DNA from: JAOPZW01 sp963835295
Lineage (GTDB): Bacteria; Actinomycetota; Thermoleophilia; Solirubrobacterales; Solirubrobacteraceae
Reading direction: 5' to 3'
Assembly: GCA_963835295.1 (NCBI GenBank)
Contig: CAWIEX010000002.1
Location: 248,001-312,000, forward strand
Length of the DNA: 64,000 nt
The notes below the pieces were generated by a model. The model was not told the origin of the DNA, made no database searches, and saw only the letters and a list, made by a program, of their open reading frames with translations. The stretch's first letter is position 1. Each line of letters begins with the position of its first letter. A program made the translations under genes and the position numbers. Below, one piece after another: positions 56,445 to 64,000 of the stretch.

Positions 56445-58448
56445 ATGCAGACGAGCGCGTGGCTCATCCTGCTCTTCCCGATCGCCGGCGCGATCGTCAT
56501 CGCGCTGGGCCACCGCGCGATGCCCGACCGGGTCATCGGCCTGGTCGGCACCACCGCCATCGCGGGGGCGTTCGTCGCCGCGGTGGCGACCTTCGTCGCG
56601 CTCCAGGGCCGCGACGAGGACGCGCGGCAGGTCGTCTACGTCGCGTGGGACTACGCCAACACGGTCGGCGTCGACGGGAAGATCTCGATCCTCGTCGACC
56701 CGCTGAGCGTCTTCATGGCGCTGGTGGTCACCGGCGTCTCGACACTCATCCACCTCTACTCGGTCGCCTACATGGGCGGCGATCGCGGCTACGCGCGCTT
56801 CTTCGCCTACCTGAACTTCTTCGTCTTCTCGATGCTCGTGCTGGTCATGGCGGGCAACTTCCTGCTGCTCATCGTGGGCTGGGCCTTCGTCGGCGCGGCG
56901 TCCTACCTGCTCATCTCGTTCTGGTACCGGCGCACGACGGCGACGGCAGCCGGCATCAAGGCATTCGTCATCAACGTGGTCGGCGACGTCGGGCTCGTCC
57001 TGGGCACCTTCATCATCTTCCGCCACTCGCACACGCTGGACTTCCTAGGCACCTTCGACTCGGCCTCCAGGGACTTCGCCTCGCACAACGGCGCGCTCAC
57101 CGCCGGGCTCATCCTGTTCCTCGTCGGCGCCTTCGCGAAGTCCGCCCAGATCCCGCTGCACACCTGGCTGCCGGACGCCATGGAGGGCCCGACGCCCGTC
57201 TCGGCCCTCATCCACGCCGCCACCATGGTGACGGCGGGCGTGTACCTGATCGCGCGCATGCACCCGCTGTTCGAGCTGTCCTCGACGGCGGCCACGGTCG
57301 GGGCGATCATCGGCTGCGTGACGCTGCTGGTGGCCGGGACGATCGGCCTCGTCGTCACCGACCTCAAGCGCGTCATCGCCTACTCGACGATGTCGCAGAT
57401 CGGCTACATGATCATGGGCGTCAGCGCGGGCGCCTACGTCGCGGGCCTCTTTCACCTGATGACGCACGCGTTCTTCAAGGCCCTGCTCTTCATGGCGGCC
57501 GGCTCGGTCATCAGCGCCATGGGCGGCGAGCAGTCGCTGGACCGCATGCGCGGCTTCCGGCGCGCGATGCCCTTCACCTACGCCTGCTTCGTCATCGGCG
57601 GCCTGGCCCTCGCGGCGTTCCCCGGGTTCTCGGGCTTCTTCTCCAAGGACGAGATCCTCGGCGACATCGCCGCCCGCGGCGGCGGCTGGTGGGTCTTCTT
57701 CGTCGCCGGCTACATCGGGGCGATCCTCACCGCGATCTACACGTGGCGGATGATCTTCCGGGCCTTCTGGGGCGAGCCGTGCCCGGAGGCGCGCGAGCTC
57801 GAGGAGGGCCACATCCACCACCCCGAGGCGCCCTACAACCCGGCCAACGGCGAGATCGAGGACACCGACGTCGGCTTCCCGGGGCCAGAGCACGCCATCG
57901 CCGAGCGCGAGCTGCCGATGAAGGGCGCCATGAGCGTGCTGGCCGTGCTGGCCGTGATCGGCGGCGCGGTGCAGATCCCCTTCGTGACCTCCGCGCTCGA
58001 GCACTTCCTGGACCCGACCTTCGCCGACTCGCGCCTGGACCTCTCGCCCAGCAACGGCCTGGTCGTCGTCGGGCTCGTGCTCGGCGCCGTCCTGGCGATC
58101 GGCGGCATCTGGATCGCCTACGTGGTCTGGGTGGCGCGACCCGGGACGAGCGCGCGGATGCTCGAGCGCTTCTCGTTCCTGCACCGGCTGTTCGTCAACA
58201 AGTGGTACTTCGACGAGCTCATCGACCTCGCCGTCGTGCGGCCCTCTGCGTGGGTGGGGCGCTTCGGCCAGCAGACCTTCGAGCGCGTGGTCATCAACGG
58301 GCTCTTCGTCGGCGGGACGACCGGGATCGTCAAGGCGGGCTCGGCCGCCGCCCGGGCGCTGCAGAACGGCTTCCTGCGCGCCTACGCCGCCCTGCTGGTG
58401 CTCGGCCTCGTCGCGGTCGCCTTCTACTTCCTCATCCAGAGCTCGTGA
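56445..58448 (+). CDS. nuoL: NADH-quinone oxidoreductase subunit L
   Basis: 667 residues, antiporter-like, about 16 transmembrane segments and the C-terminal lateral helix. HTWLPDAMEGPTPVSALIHAATMVTAGVYL is the conserved broken-helix region. In TM5 the sequence reads VGWAFVGAASYLLISFW: the GWE glutamate (Glu144 of E. coli NuoL) is Ala147 here. Otherwise full length. Confidence 0.95.
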   Translation: MQTSAWLILLFPIAGAIVIALGHRAMPDRVIGLVGTTAIAGAFVAAVATFVALQGRDEDARQVVYVAWDYANTVGVDGKISILVDPLSVFMALVVTGVSTLIHLYSVAYMGGDRGYARFFAYLNFFVFSMLVLVMAGNFLLLIVGWAFVGAASYLLISFWYRRTTATAAGIKAFVINVVGDVGLVLGTFIIFRHSHTLDFLGTFDSASRDFASHNGALTAGLILFLVGAFAKSAQIPLHTWLPDAMEGPTPVSALIHAATMVTAGVYLIARMHPLFELSSTAATVGAIIGCVTLLVAGTIGLVVTDLKRVIAYSTMSQIGYMIMGVSAGAYVAGLFHLMTHAFFKALLFMAAGSVISAMGGEQSLDRMRGFRRAMPFTYACFVIGGLALAAFPGFSGFFSKDEILGDIAARGGGWWVFFVAGYIGAILTAIYTWRMIFRAFWGEPCPEARELEEGHIHHPEAPYNPANGEIEDTDVGFPGPEHAIAERELPMKGAMSVLAVLAVIGGAVQIPFVTSALEHFLDPTFADSRLDLSPSNGLVVVGLVLGAVLAIGGIWIAYVVWVARPGTSARMLERFSFLHRLFVNKWYFDELIDLAVVRPSAWVGRFGQQTFERVVINGLFVGGTTGIVKAGSAAARALQNGFLRAYAALLVLGLVAVAFYFLIQSS

Positions 58449-58503
58449 CCGCGCGCCATTGCTCGACAACCGTGCCGGTCCCCTCGCGAGGTGAGCCCTC
58501 GCG

Positions 58504-59976
58504 ATGAACCTCACCATCCTCGTCTGGCTTCCCCTCGCCGCGGTCGTCGCGGGGCTCGTGCTGCCCGGCACCGAGGCGCGCTTCGCGGCGCTGCTCGGCT
58601 CAGCCGCGGCGCTCGTGCTCGCCGTGGTCCTGCTCTTCCGCTTCGACGGCGGCCAGCCGGGGCTGCAGTTCGTCACCGACAAGGTGTGGATCAGCCAGCT
58701 GGGCATCCACTACAAGCTCGGCGTCGACGGCCTGAACCTCTTCCTCATCGCGCTGGCGGCGCTGCTGTTCTTCGCCAGCGTGGCCTGGGCGGCGCTGCGC
58801 GAGTGGGAGCGCCCGCACCTGTTCTTCCTCTGGTTCGGGCTCGCCGAGAGCGGCGTGCTGGGCGCGCTCATGGCCCAGGACCTCGCGCTCTTCGTGATCT
58901 TCTTCGACGTCATGCTCGTGCCGTTCCTCTTCCTGGGCGGCGGCTGGGGCAGCACGCCCAACCGGGTGGCGAGCATGATCAAGCTCTTCATCTACACGCT
59001 CGTCGGCTCGCTGCTGATGCTCTCGGCGGCGATCGCCACCGGCGTGCTCGCCCCCGGCGACAACATCAGCTTCGACCTCATCCAGCTGGGCTCCAACGCG
59101 CGGCGGCTGCCCACCGGCTCGCAGGAGTGGATCTTCCTCTTCTTCGCCGCGGCCTTCCTGGTCAAGATGCCGGCCTTCCCGCTGCACGGCTGGATGCCCG
59201 ACGGGTACAAGGCGATGCCGCTGCCGGTGCTGGCCGTCTTCTCGGGGATCCTCTCCAAGGTCGCCGCCTACGGGTTCCTGCGGGTGGTGCTCCCGGTCTA
59301 CCCCGACGCCAGCGCGCACTTCCAGGAGCTCATGCTGCTGATCGCGCTGGCCTCGATCCTCTACGGCTCGGTGCTGGCCTTCACCACGCCCGACTCGCGA
59401 CTCATCCTCGGCTACTCGTCGGTGGCGCAGCTGGGCTTCATCACGCTGGGGATCTTCTCCCTGCAGGACACCGGCGCGCAGGGCGCGCTGCTGCAGGCCT
59501 TCAACCACGGGCTCGTGGTGGCACCGGCGTTCTTCATCGTCGCCCTGCTCGCTGCCCGCGCCGGGGGCTCGGAGGACATCCGCCAGATGGGCGGCATCGC
59601 CTTCCGCGCGCCCGTGCTCGCCACGCTGTTCCTGATCGTCGCGCTGGCCAACCTGGCCATGCCGGGGTCCTCGAACTTCGTGGGCGAGTTCCTCATCCTG
59701 CTCGGGGTCTTCAACGCGAAGATCGTCATCGCCAGCGTCGCCTTCGTCGGCGTGGTGCTGGCCAGCGTCTACACGCTGCGGCTGTTCATCCGCGCGATGC
59801 ACAACCGCGTCGGGCCGCACGTCGTCTCGCGCGAGATCTCGTTCGGCGACGGGCTCGTGATCGCGCCGCTGGTGGCGGTCATCCTCGCCTTCGCGCTCTA
59901 CCCACAGCTGGCGCTCGACCGCAGCGAGGCCTCGGTCAAGGCCTCCGTCAGGGACGCCAAGGCGATGAGCCGATGA
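58504..59976 (+). CDS. nuoM: NADH-quinone oxidoreductase subunit M
   Basis: 490 residues, antiporter-like. FPLHGWMPDGYKAMPLPVLAVFSGILSKVAAYG holds the broken helix and pump lysine. TM5 reads FFDVMLVPFLFL, with Asp135 where E. coli has Glu144. The 55-bp gap before it is the largest in the operon. Confidence 0.95.
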   Translation: MNLTILVWLPLAAVVAGLVLPGTEARFAALLGSAAALVLAVVLLFRFDGGQPGLQFVTDKVWISQLGIHYKLGVDGLNLFLIALAALLFFASVAWAALREWERPHLFFLWFGLAESGVLGALMAQDLALFVIFFDVMLVPFLFLGGGWGSTPNRVASMIKLFIYTLVGSLLMLSAAIATGVLAPGDNISFDLIQLGSNARRLPTGSQEWIFLFFAAAFLVKMPAFPLHGWMPDGYKAMPLPVLAVFSGILSKVAAYGFLRVVLPVYPDASAHFQELMLLIALASILYGSVLAFTTPDSRLILGYSSVAQLGFITLGIFSLQDTGAQGALLQAFNHGLVVAPAFFIVALLAARAGGSEDIRQMGGIAFRAPVLATLFLIVALANLAMPGSSNFVGEFLILLGVFNAKIVIASVAFVGVVLASVYTLRLFIRAMHNRVGPHVVSREISFGDGLVIAPLVAVILAFALYPQLALDRSEASVKASVRDAKAMSR

Positions 59977-61487
59977 CGCCCAAGGGCCCGCACATCGACT
60001 GGGCCGGGCTGTCGCCGCTGCTCGCGCTGCTGGGCGCCGCCACCCTCGTGCTCCTCCTCGGCCTGCTGCGCCCGCGCGCGGTGCGCGAGGTGCTGGTGCC
60101 GGCGCTCGCGCTGGCCGGCTTCCTCGCCGCCATCGGCCTGGGCATCTGGCAGTACGGCGAGCAGAAGGACCTCGTCGCCGGCGCCCTGCGCCTGGACGAC
60201 CTCACGATCGTCCTCTCGTTCGTGTTCAGCGCGGGCGGGGCGGCGGCGGTGCTGCTGTCGTGGCGCGCGGTGGCGCCTCGCGAGGCGGCGCACGGCGAGT
60301 ACTTCGCGTTGATGCTGACCTCGGCCGCCGGCATGTGGGTCCTCGTCGCCGCGCAGAACCTGGTCACGCTCTTCCTCGGGCTCGAGCTGCTGTCGATCCC
60401 GCTCTACGTGCTGTGCGCGACCGAGATGCGCCGGGCCACCTCGCTCGAGTCCGGGCTGAAGTACCTCATCATCGGCTCGGTCGGCTCGGCCACCCTGCTC
60501 TACGGCCTGGCCTTCCTCTACGGCGCGACGGGCTCGACGGACTTCTCGGGCATCGCCGGCGCGGCAGGCGACGTGACGAGCGATCCGCTGCTGCTCACCG
60601 GCATCGCCCTGAGCATGGTCGGCCTGGCCTTCAAGGCCTCGGTGGCGCCCTTCCACCAGTGGACGCCCGACGTCTACGAGGGCGCCCCGACGCCGGTCAC
60701 CGCGTTCATGGCCGTGGCCACCAAGGCGGCCGCCTTCGGCGCCTTCCTGCGCCTCTTCGACGTGGCCCTGCTCGACGCCAGCGCCGACTGGGCGCCGGCC
60801 CTCGCCGTCCTGGCCACCATCACCATCGTCGTGGGCAACGTCGGCGCGCTGGGCCAGAGCTCCCTGAAGCGCCTGATGGCGTGGTCGTCGGTCGCCCAGG
60901 CGGGCTACATGCTGGCCGGCGTCGTGGTCGCCACGCGGCTCGGCGTGCAGGCGACCGTCTTCTACCTCGGCGTCTACCTGATGATGAACCTGGCCGCCTT
61001 CGCGGTCATCGTCATCCGCGAGCGCGAGACCGGGCTGGGCGACGACATCGCTTCCGTCCAGGGGCTCGGCGCCCAGCGCCCGCTGCTGGCGATGGCGATG
61101 ACCCTGGCCATGCTCGGCCTGGCGGGCATCCCGGCCACCGCCGGCTTCATCGGCAAGTTCTATTTGATCGACGCGGCCATCGACGGCGACTACGCGTGGC
61201 TCGGCGTGGTCATCGTCATCGGCTCGATGATCTCGCTGGCCTACTACCTGAGGGTCGTCGCGGCGATGTGGATGACCGAGGCACCGGTCGCCGGCACCGC
61301 GCTGCAGACCTCAGGACGGCCTGCGCTGGCCGGCGGCTCGGCCGAGGCCGACACGCCCCGCATCGAGGTCGAGACGTGGTTCGTGGCGCTCGTCTTCGGC
61401 GCGGCGACCCTCTTCTTCGGCATCCTGCCCTCGCCGCTGTTCAATCTGGCCGTCCAGGCCGGGCGCTCGCTGACGCACCTGTTCTAG
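59973..61487 (+). CDS. nuoN: NADH-quinone oxidoreductase subunit N
   Basis: 504 residues from ATG 59973 (ATGA with nuoM). TM5 glutamate kept in FLGLELLSIPLYVL; FHQWTPDVYEGAPTPVTAFMAVATKAAAFG is the conserved helix. Last gene of the operon. Confidence 0.95.
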   Translation: MTPKGPHIDWAGLSPLLALLGAATLVLLLGLLRPRAVREVLVPALALAGFLAAIGLGIWQYGEQKDLVAGALRLDDLTIVLSFVFSAGGAAAVLLSWRAVAPREAAHGEYFALMLTSAAGMWVLVAAQNLVTLFLGLELLSIPLYVLCATEMRRATSLESGLKYLIIGSVGSATLLYGLAFLYGATGSTDFSGIAGAAGDVTSDPLLLTGIALSMVGLAFKASVAPFHQWTPDVYEGAPTPVTAFMAVATKAAAFGAFLRLFDVALLDASADWAPALAVLATITIVVGNVGALGQSSLKRLMAWSSVAQAGYMLAGVVVATRLGVQATVFYLGVYLMMNLAAFAVIVIRERETGLGDDIASVQGLGAQRPLLAMAMTLAMLGLAGIPATAGFIGKFYLIDAAIDGDYAWLGVVIVIGSMISLAYYLRVVAAMWMTEAPVAGTALQTSGRPALAGGSAEADTPRIEVETWFVALVFGAATLFFGILPSPLFNLAVQAGRSLTHLF

Positions 61488-61493
61488 GCGGCA

Positions 61494-62600
61494 TCAGGCT
61501 GCTGCCCTGAGGCGGGCGAACAGGTCGGTCAACGGGATCGGAGGCGCGAGCTCCTTGGGCCGCGCCTCCCCGTCGTCGTTGAGCCATCGCACCAGGGTGA
61601 CCTTGCCGTCGGCGATCTCCAGGCCGGTGATGTCGCGGTCGGGGAAGCAGCAGCAGCCGGTGTTGAAGTAGGTCGGGGGGTCGATGGCCGGCGGCGTGTA
61701 CGGCGCGCGGCGGCCGATGGCGAGCAGCCGCTCGAGCTCGGCGCGCAGCGGCGCGAGCTCATCGGCGCCGGCGCCGCGCGCCCGCGCCTCGTCGAGCTTG
61801 GCCTGCAGCGCGCTGGCGTCGCCCGCGCCGGGGGCCGGCGGCGGATGGTCGGGGAAGACGGGGTGGTGCGTGTGGCCGGCGATCATGGCCGCGCGCTGGT
61901 CGGGCGGCGCCGCGAGCGCGGCGCGCCGGCTCCAGCGGAACATCGCGATGTCGTGCTTGGCGCGCAGGTCGTAGTCGCTGGCCGGCGTGGTCGACAGCCA
62001 GCCCAGGCGGTTCTGGATCTGGCGCCACACCCACCGCAGGACGAGGCGCGAGAGCCCCGCGCCGCGGTCGCTGAGGTCGGTGCCCTGGTGGCCGTGGACG
62101 AGGAAGAGCTGGCCGAGCTGCGCGTCGCCGTCGAGGACCCTGAGCTTGAGCGCCTCGAGCACCTCGATGCCGGGCAGGAGCGGGCCGAGGTGGGTCTTGA
62201 CCTTGCCCGCGTCGCGCCAGTCGATGTCGTGGTTGCCGAAGAAGCGCGTCAGCCCGGGGCCGTCCATGAACGCCTTCTCGAGCTTCAGGCAGTCGGGGTA
62301 GCGGGGCAGCACCTCGCCGATGTCGTTCTCCCACAGCTCCTCGACATCGCCCAGGAGGTAGAGCTGGTACCCGCGCTCCAGGTACCAGCCGAGGGCCGCG
62401 CTGTAAGCCGGCTCGCAGCGCTGGAAGTCGTCGGCGCCGTCGCGGGCGCCGCGGTGCAGGTCGGAGAGGATCACGAGCCGCAGCCGCGCGAGCTGCACGT
62501 CGCGCGTGCCGGCGGCCTTGAAGGCGCGGTCCAGGCCAGTGGCGACCTTCTCGTCGTACTCGCTCTGGCCGAGCTTGGCCGCGGGCTTGAAGAGCTTCAC
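61494..62600 (-). CDS. Calcineurin-like metallophosphoesterase
   Basis: 368 residues from GTG 62600, overlapping the dioxygenase stop. Metal motifs in order: LSDLHRGARDG, LLGDVEELWE, FFGNHDIDW, VHGHQGTD and AGHTHHPVF, a complete dinuclear metallophosphoesterase site. Between DVEEL and the end is a long helical insert (about 265-310, Ala/Arg-rich). Late FNTGCCCFPDRD has three consecutive cysteines, which is odd. Substrate unknown; coupling to a PhyH oxygenase is unusual. Confidence 0.85.
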   Translation of the reverse strand: MKLFKPAAKLGQSEYDEKVATGLDRAFKAAGTRDVQLARLRLVILSDLHRGARDGADDFQRCEPAYSAALGWYLERGYQLYLLGDVEELWENDIGEVLPRYPDCLKLEKAFMDGPGLTRFFGNHDIDWRDAGKVKTHLGPLLPGIEVLEALKLRVLDGDAQLGQLFLVHGHQGTDLSDRGAGLSRLVLRWVWRQIQNRLGWLSTTPASDYDLRAKHDIAMFRWSRRAALAAPPDQRAAMIAGHTHHPVFPDHPPPAPGAGDASALQAKLDEARARGAGADELAPLRAELERLLAIGRRAPYTPPAIDPPTYFNTGCCCFPDRDITGLEIADGKVTLVRWLNDDGEARPKELAPPIPLTDLFARLRAAA

Positions 62601-63487
62601 GATGAGCTCTCCGCCAGGCGAGCCGCCTCGTCCTCGCGCATGCGCTCCTGGCGGCGCACCCGCTCGGGCACCACGTCCTCGCGGGGGGCCGCGGGGCGGT
62701 AGTCCAGTCGCTCGACCCCCAGGGCGCGCAGGACGGCGCGCTCGACCGGGGAGTGCTCGGCCGGGTCGTCGCGGTCGAAGCGCATCGGCTGCTTCAGCGC
62801 GATCGGCGGGTTGGTGATGAGCCGAGCCGTGCCGCCGTGGTTCTGGGAGGACGCGTGGAGCATGTAGGGGTGCATGAGCACGACGTCGCCCAGGCGGCCG
62901 GTCGTCTCGACGAAGGTCGAGCACTGCGCGATCAGCTCGTCGTAGGGGAACTCGTCGGGCAGCACCCCCTCGCGCCGGCGCTCGAGCAGGCGGGCCACCG
63001 GGGCGACGGAGTCGGGCGCGATGAACGTGCCGCCGCCGCGCTCCTGGATGTCCGACCACATGACGATCGTGAGCAGGCCCTGCTCGGGCGAGTCGAGGAA
63101 GTGGCGGAAGAAGTCGCCGTCCTTGTGCCAATCCGGGGACGCCGCCGACGGCGGCTCCCACGGCCGATCGGCCCCGATGCCGAGGTTGGCGATGAAGCCG
63201 TTGCCCCACGTGTAGGGCTGCTCGATGCGGTCCTCGCCGCCGAGCAGCTGGCACGCGGCGCCCCACACCTTGGGTGCGAAATCGGCGACCTCGACATGGC
63301 GCAGGCTCGGCATGTGGACGCGCTGCTCGGCCCACGTGCCGGGGTCGTCGCGGTCGTAGCCCAGACGCACCCAGGCCTCGTCCAGCCAGGGCTGCGCGTC
63401 CGCGTGCGTGAAGCACTCGGCGATCCGCACGTAGCCGTGCGCGACGAACGACTCGATCTGCTCGGCGCTGAGAACGGTGTCGGTCAT
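62597..63487 (-). CDS. Phytanoyl-CoA dioxygenase (PhyH) family protein
   Basis: 296 residues. Fe(II) ligands fit His121 and Asp123 (WHKDGDFF) and a distal His in LMHPYMLHASS (206 or 211); Arg222 in GTARLITN would bind 2-oxoglutarate. Family members hydroxylate lipids, secondary metabolites or small acids using O2 and 2-oxoglutarate. Not near the acyl-CoA cluster, so a phytanoyl-CoA role is not implied. First gene of a two-gene unit with the metallophosphoesterase. Confidence 0.85.
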   Translation of the reverse strand: MTDTVLSAEQIESFVAHGYVRIAECFTHADAQPWLDEAWVRLGYDRDDPGTWAEQRVHMPSLRHVEVADFAPKVWGAACQLLGGEDRIEQPYTWGNGFIANLGIGADRPWEPPSAASPDWHKDGDFFRHFLDSPEQGLLTIVMWSDIQERGGGTFIAPDSVAPVARLLERRREGVLPDEFPYDELIAQCSTFVETTGRLGDVVLMHPYMLHASSQNHGGTARLITNPPIALKQPMRFDRDDPAEHSPVERAVLRALGVERLDYRPAAPREDVVPERVRRQERMREDEAARLAESSS

Positions 63488-63565
63488 CGGTGTTTCCTAG
63501 CACGGACGGGCCGATCGCCGCGAGCGCTACGCTGTCTGCCATCGAGCTCGAGGCGCTGGCCTGAC

Positions 63566-63790
63566 GTGCCCGCTACAGGAGGGCCTCGCCCCCGGCCGTC
63601 GTCCGCACCCCCCTGGCAGTTCCTCATCCGTGCGGTGGCCGTCATCACCGGCCTGACGATGCTGCTGATCGTCGACGTGCGCGGCGTGGCGTTCTACTTC
63701 GCCTGGGCGCTCATCGTCCTGGCGCTCGCGACCGAGGGCCTCGGCACCTTCGTGTACTGGCGGCGGTCGCGCGCCAACCGCGGCTCCTGA
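63566..63790 (+). CDS. Small membrane protein
   Basis: 74 residues from GTG 63566 with two transmembrane segments (FLIRAVAVITGLTMLLIV and GVAFYFAWALIVLALATEGL) and a basic C-terminus YWRRSRANRGS. No family recognised. Confidence 0.5.
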   Translation: MPATGGPRPRPSSAPPWQFLIRAVAVITGLTMLLIVDVRGVAFYFAWALIVLALATEGLGTFVYWRRSRANRGS

Positions 63791-63808
63791 CTTCCGCCGC
63801 GCGCCATG

Positions 63809-63822
63809 CGAACATCTGTTCG
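63809..63822. promoter_or_regulatory. SOS (LexA) box at dinB
   Basis: CGAACATCTGTTCG matches the Gram-positive LexA operator CGAAC-N4-GTTCG exactly. Its last base is the first base of the GTG start of dinB. Confidence 0.8.
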
Positions 63823-64000
63823 TGTCGAGTGACATCACCATCCTGCACGCGGACCTCGACTCGTTCTATGCCTCCGTCGAGCAGCGCGACAACCCGCGCC
63901 TGCGCGGGCGGCCCGTCATCGTCGGCGCGGGAGTGGTGCTCGCCGCCAGCTACGAGGCCAAGCGCCACGGGGTGCGCACGGCCATGGGCGGCGCAGTGGC
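63822..64000 (+). CDS. dinB: DNA polymerase IV (N-terminal part, runs off the window)
   Basis: From GTG 63822 the frame reads SSDITILHADLDSFYASVEQ, then RPVIVGAGVVLAASYEAKRHGVRTAMGG, the palm N-terminus of Y-family polymerases with the first catalytic Asp in ADLDSFYASVE. Open to the right edge. Error-prone translesion polymerase, here with an SOS box over its start codon. Confidence 0.9.
   Translation, partial: MSSDITILHADLDSFYASVEQRDNPRLRGRPVIVGAGVVLAASYEAKRHGVRTAMGGAV

Overview
The DNA is very GC-rich, uses GTG and TTG starts freely, packs genes with ATGA/GTGA overlaps, and carries a colinear nuoA-N operon, a Gram-positive LexA box at dinB and FprA/LutABC-type proteins. This suggests an actinobacterium, most plausibly a soil member of the Thermoleophilia/Solirubrobacterales. 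That placement is inference from gene content, not from a marker phylogeny.

Region 1 (1-21.0 kb) is a catabolic acyl-CoA regulon. It holds a ribose-type ABC importer, an alpha/beta hydrolase, a metallo-beta-lactamase-fold hydrolase, three SDRs, an enoyl-CoA hydratase-like protein, a CoA ligase, a paired alpha/beta acyl-CoA dehydrogenase, a thiolase-like/DUF35 pair with a SnoaL-like protein, and two paralogous TetR regulators. A kinase and an acyl-CoA dehydrogenase match the two halves of animal ACAD10/ACAD11; together with a ligase and SDRs this is the gene set expected for gamma-hydroxyacyl-CoA breakdown through a phospho-intermediate, as in the Pseudomonas lva (levulinate) pathway. The promoters share a palindrome, CTGAA-N5-TTCAG, placed just downstream of the -10 box and often touching the start codon, so one TetR circuit probably controls the whole cluster.

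Region 2 (21.3-41.8 kb) is two elements in tandem at the 3' end of a tRNA-Arg(ACG) gene. Three same-orientation copies of the tRNA 3' half (21342, 34707, 41770) delimit them, and the element ends are homologous to each other. The left element carries tryptophanase, a frameshifted GMC oxidoreductase, a GlcD/GlcF-like pair, lutABC, a lactate permease and a VapBC pair, mixed with gene remnants (acyl-CoA dehydrogenase, MaoC, lutA, cytochrome c). The right element carries defence-type genes: AbiEi/AbiEii, a DprA-like gene, a DUF6398 operon and a TOTE-type primase-helicase. No integrase is visible in either.

Region 3 (41.8-64 kb) is core chromosome: tRNA-Arg, two tRNA-Ser genes, small envelope and regulatory genes, serS, a cytochrome c/cupredoxin divergent pair, the complete nuo operon (nuoG with an apparent single-base frameshift), a metallophosphoesterase/PhyH pair and the start of dinB behind an SOS box. 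Several single-base frameshifts occur, one of them in the core gene nuoG, so some may be assembly errors.
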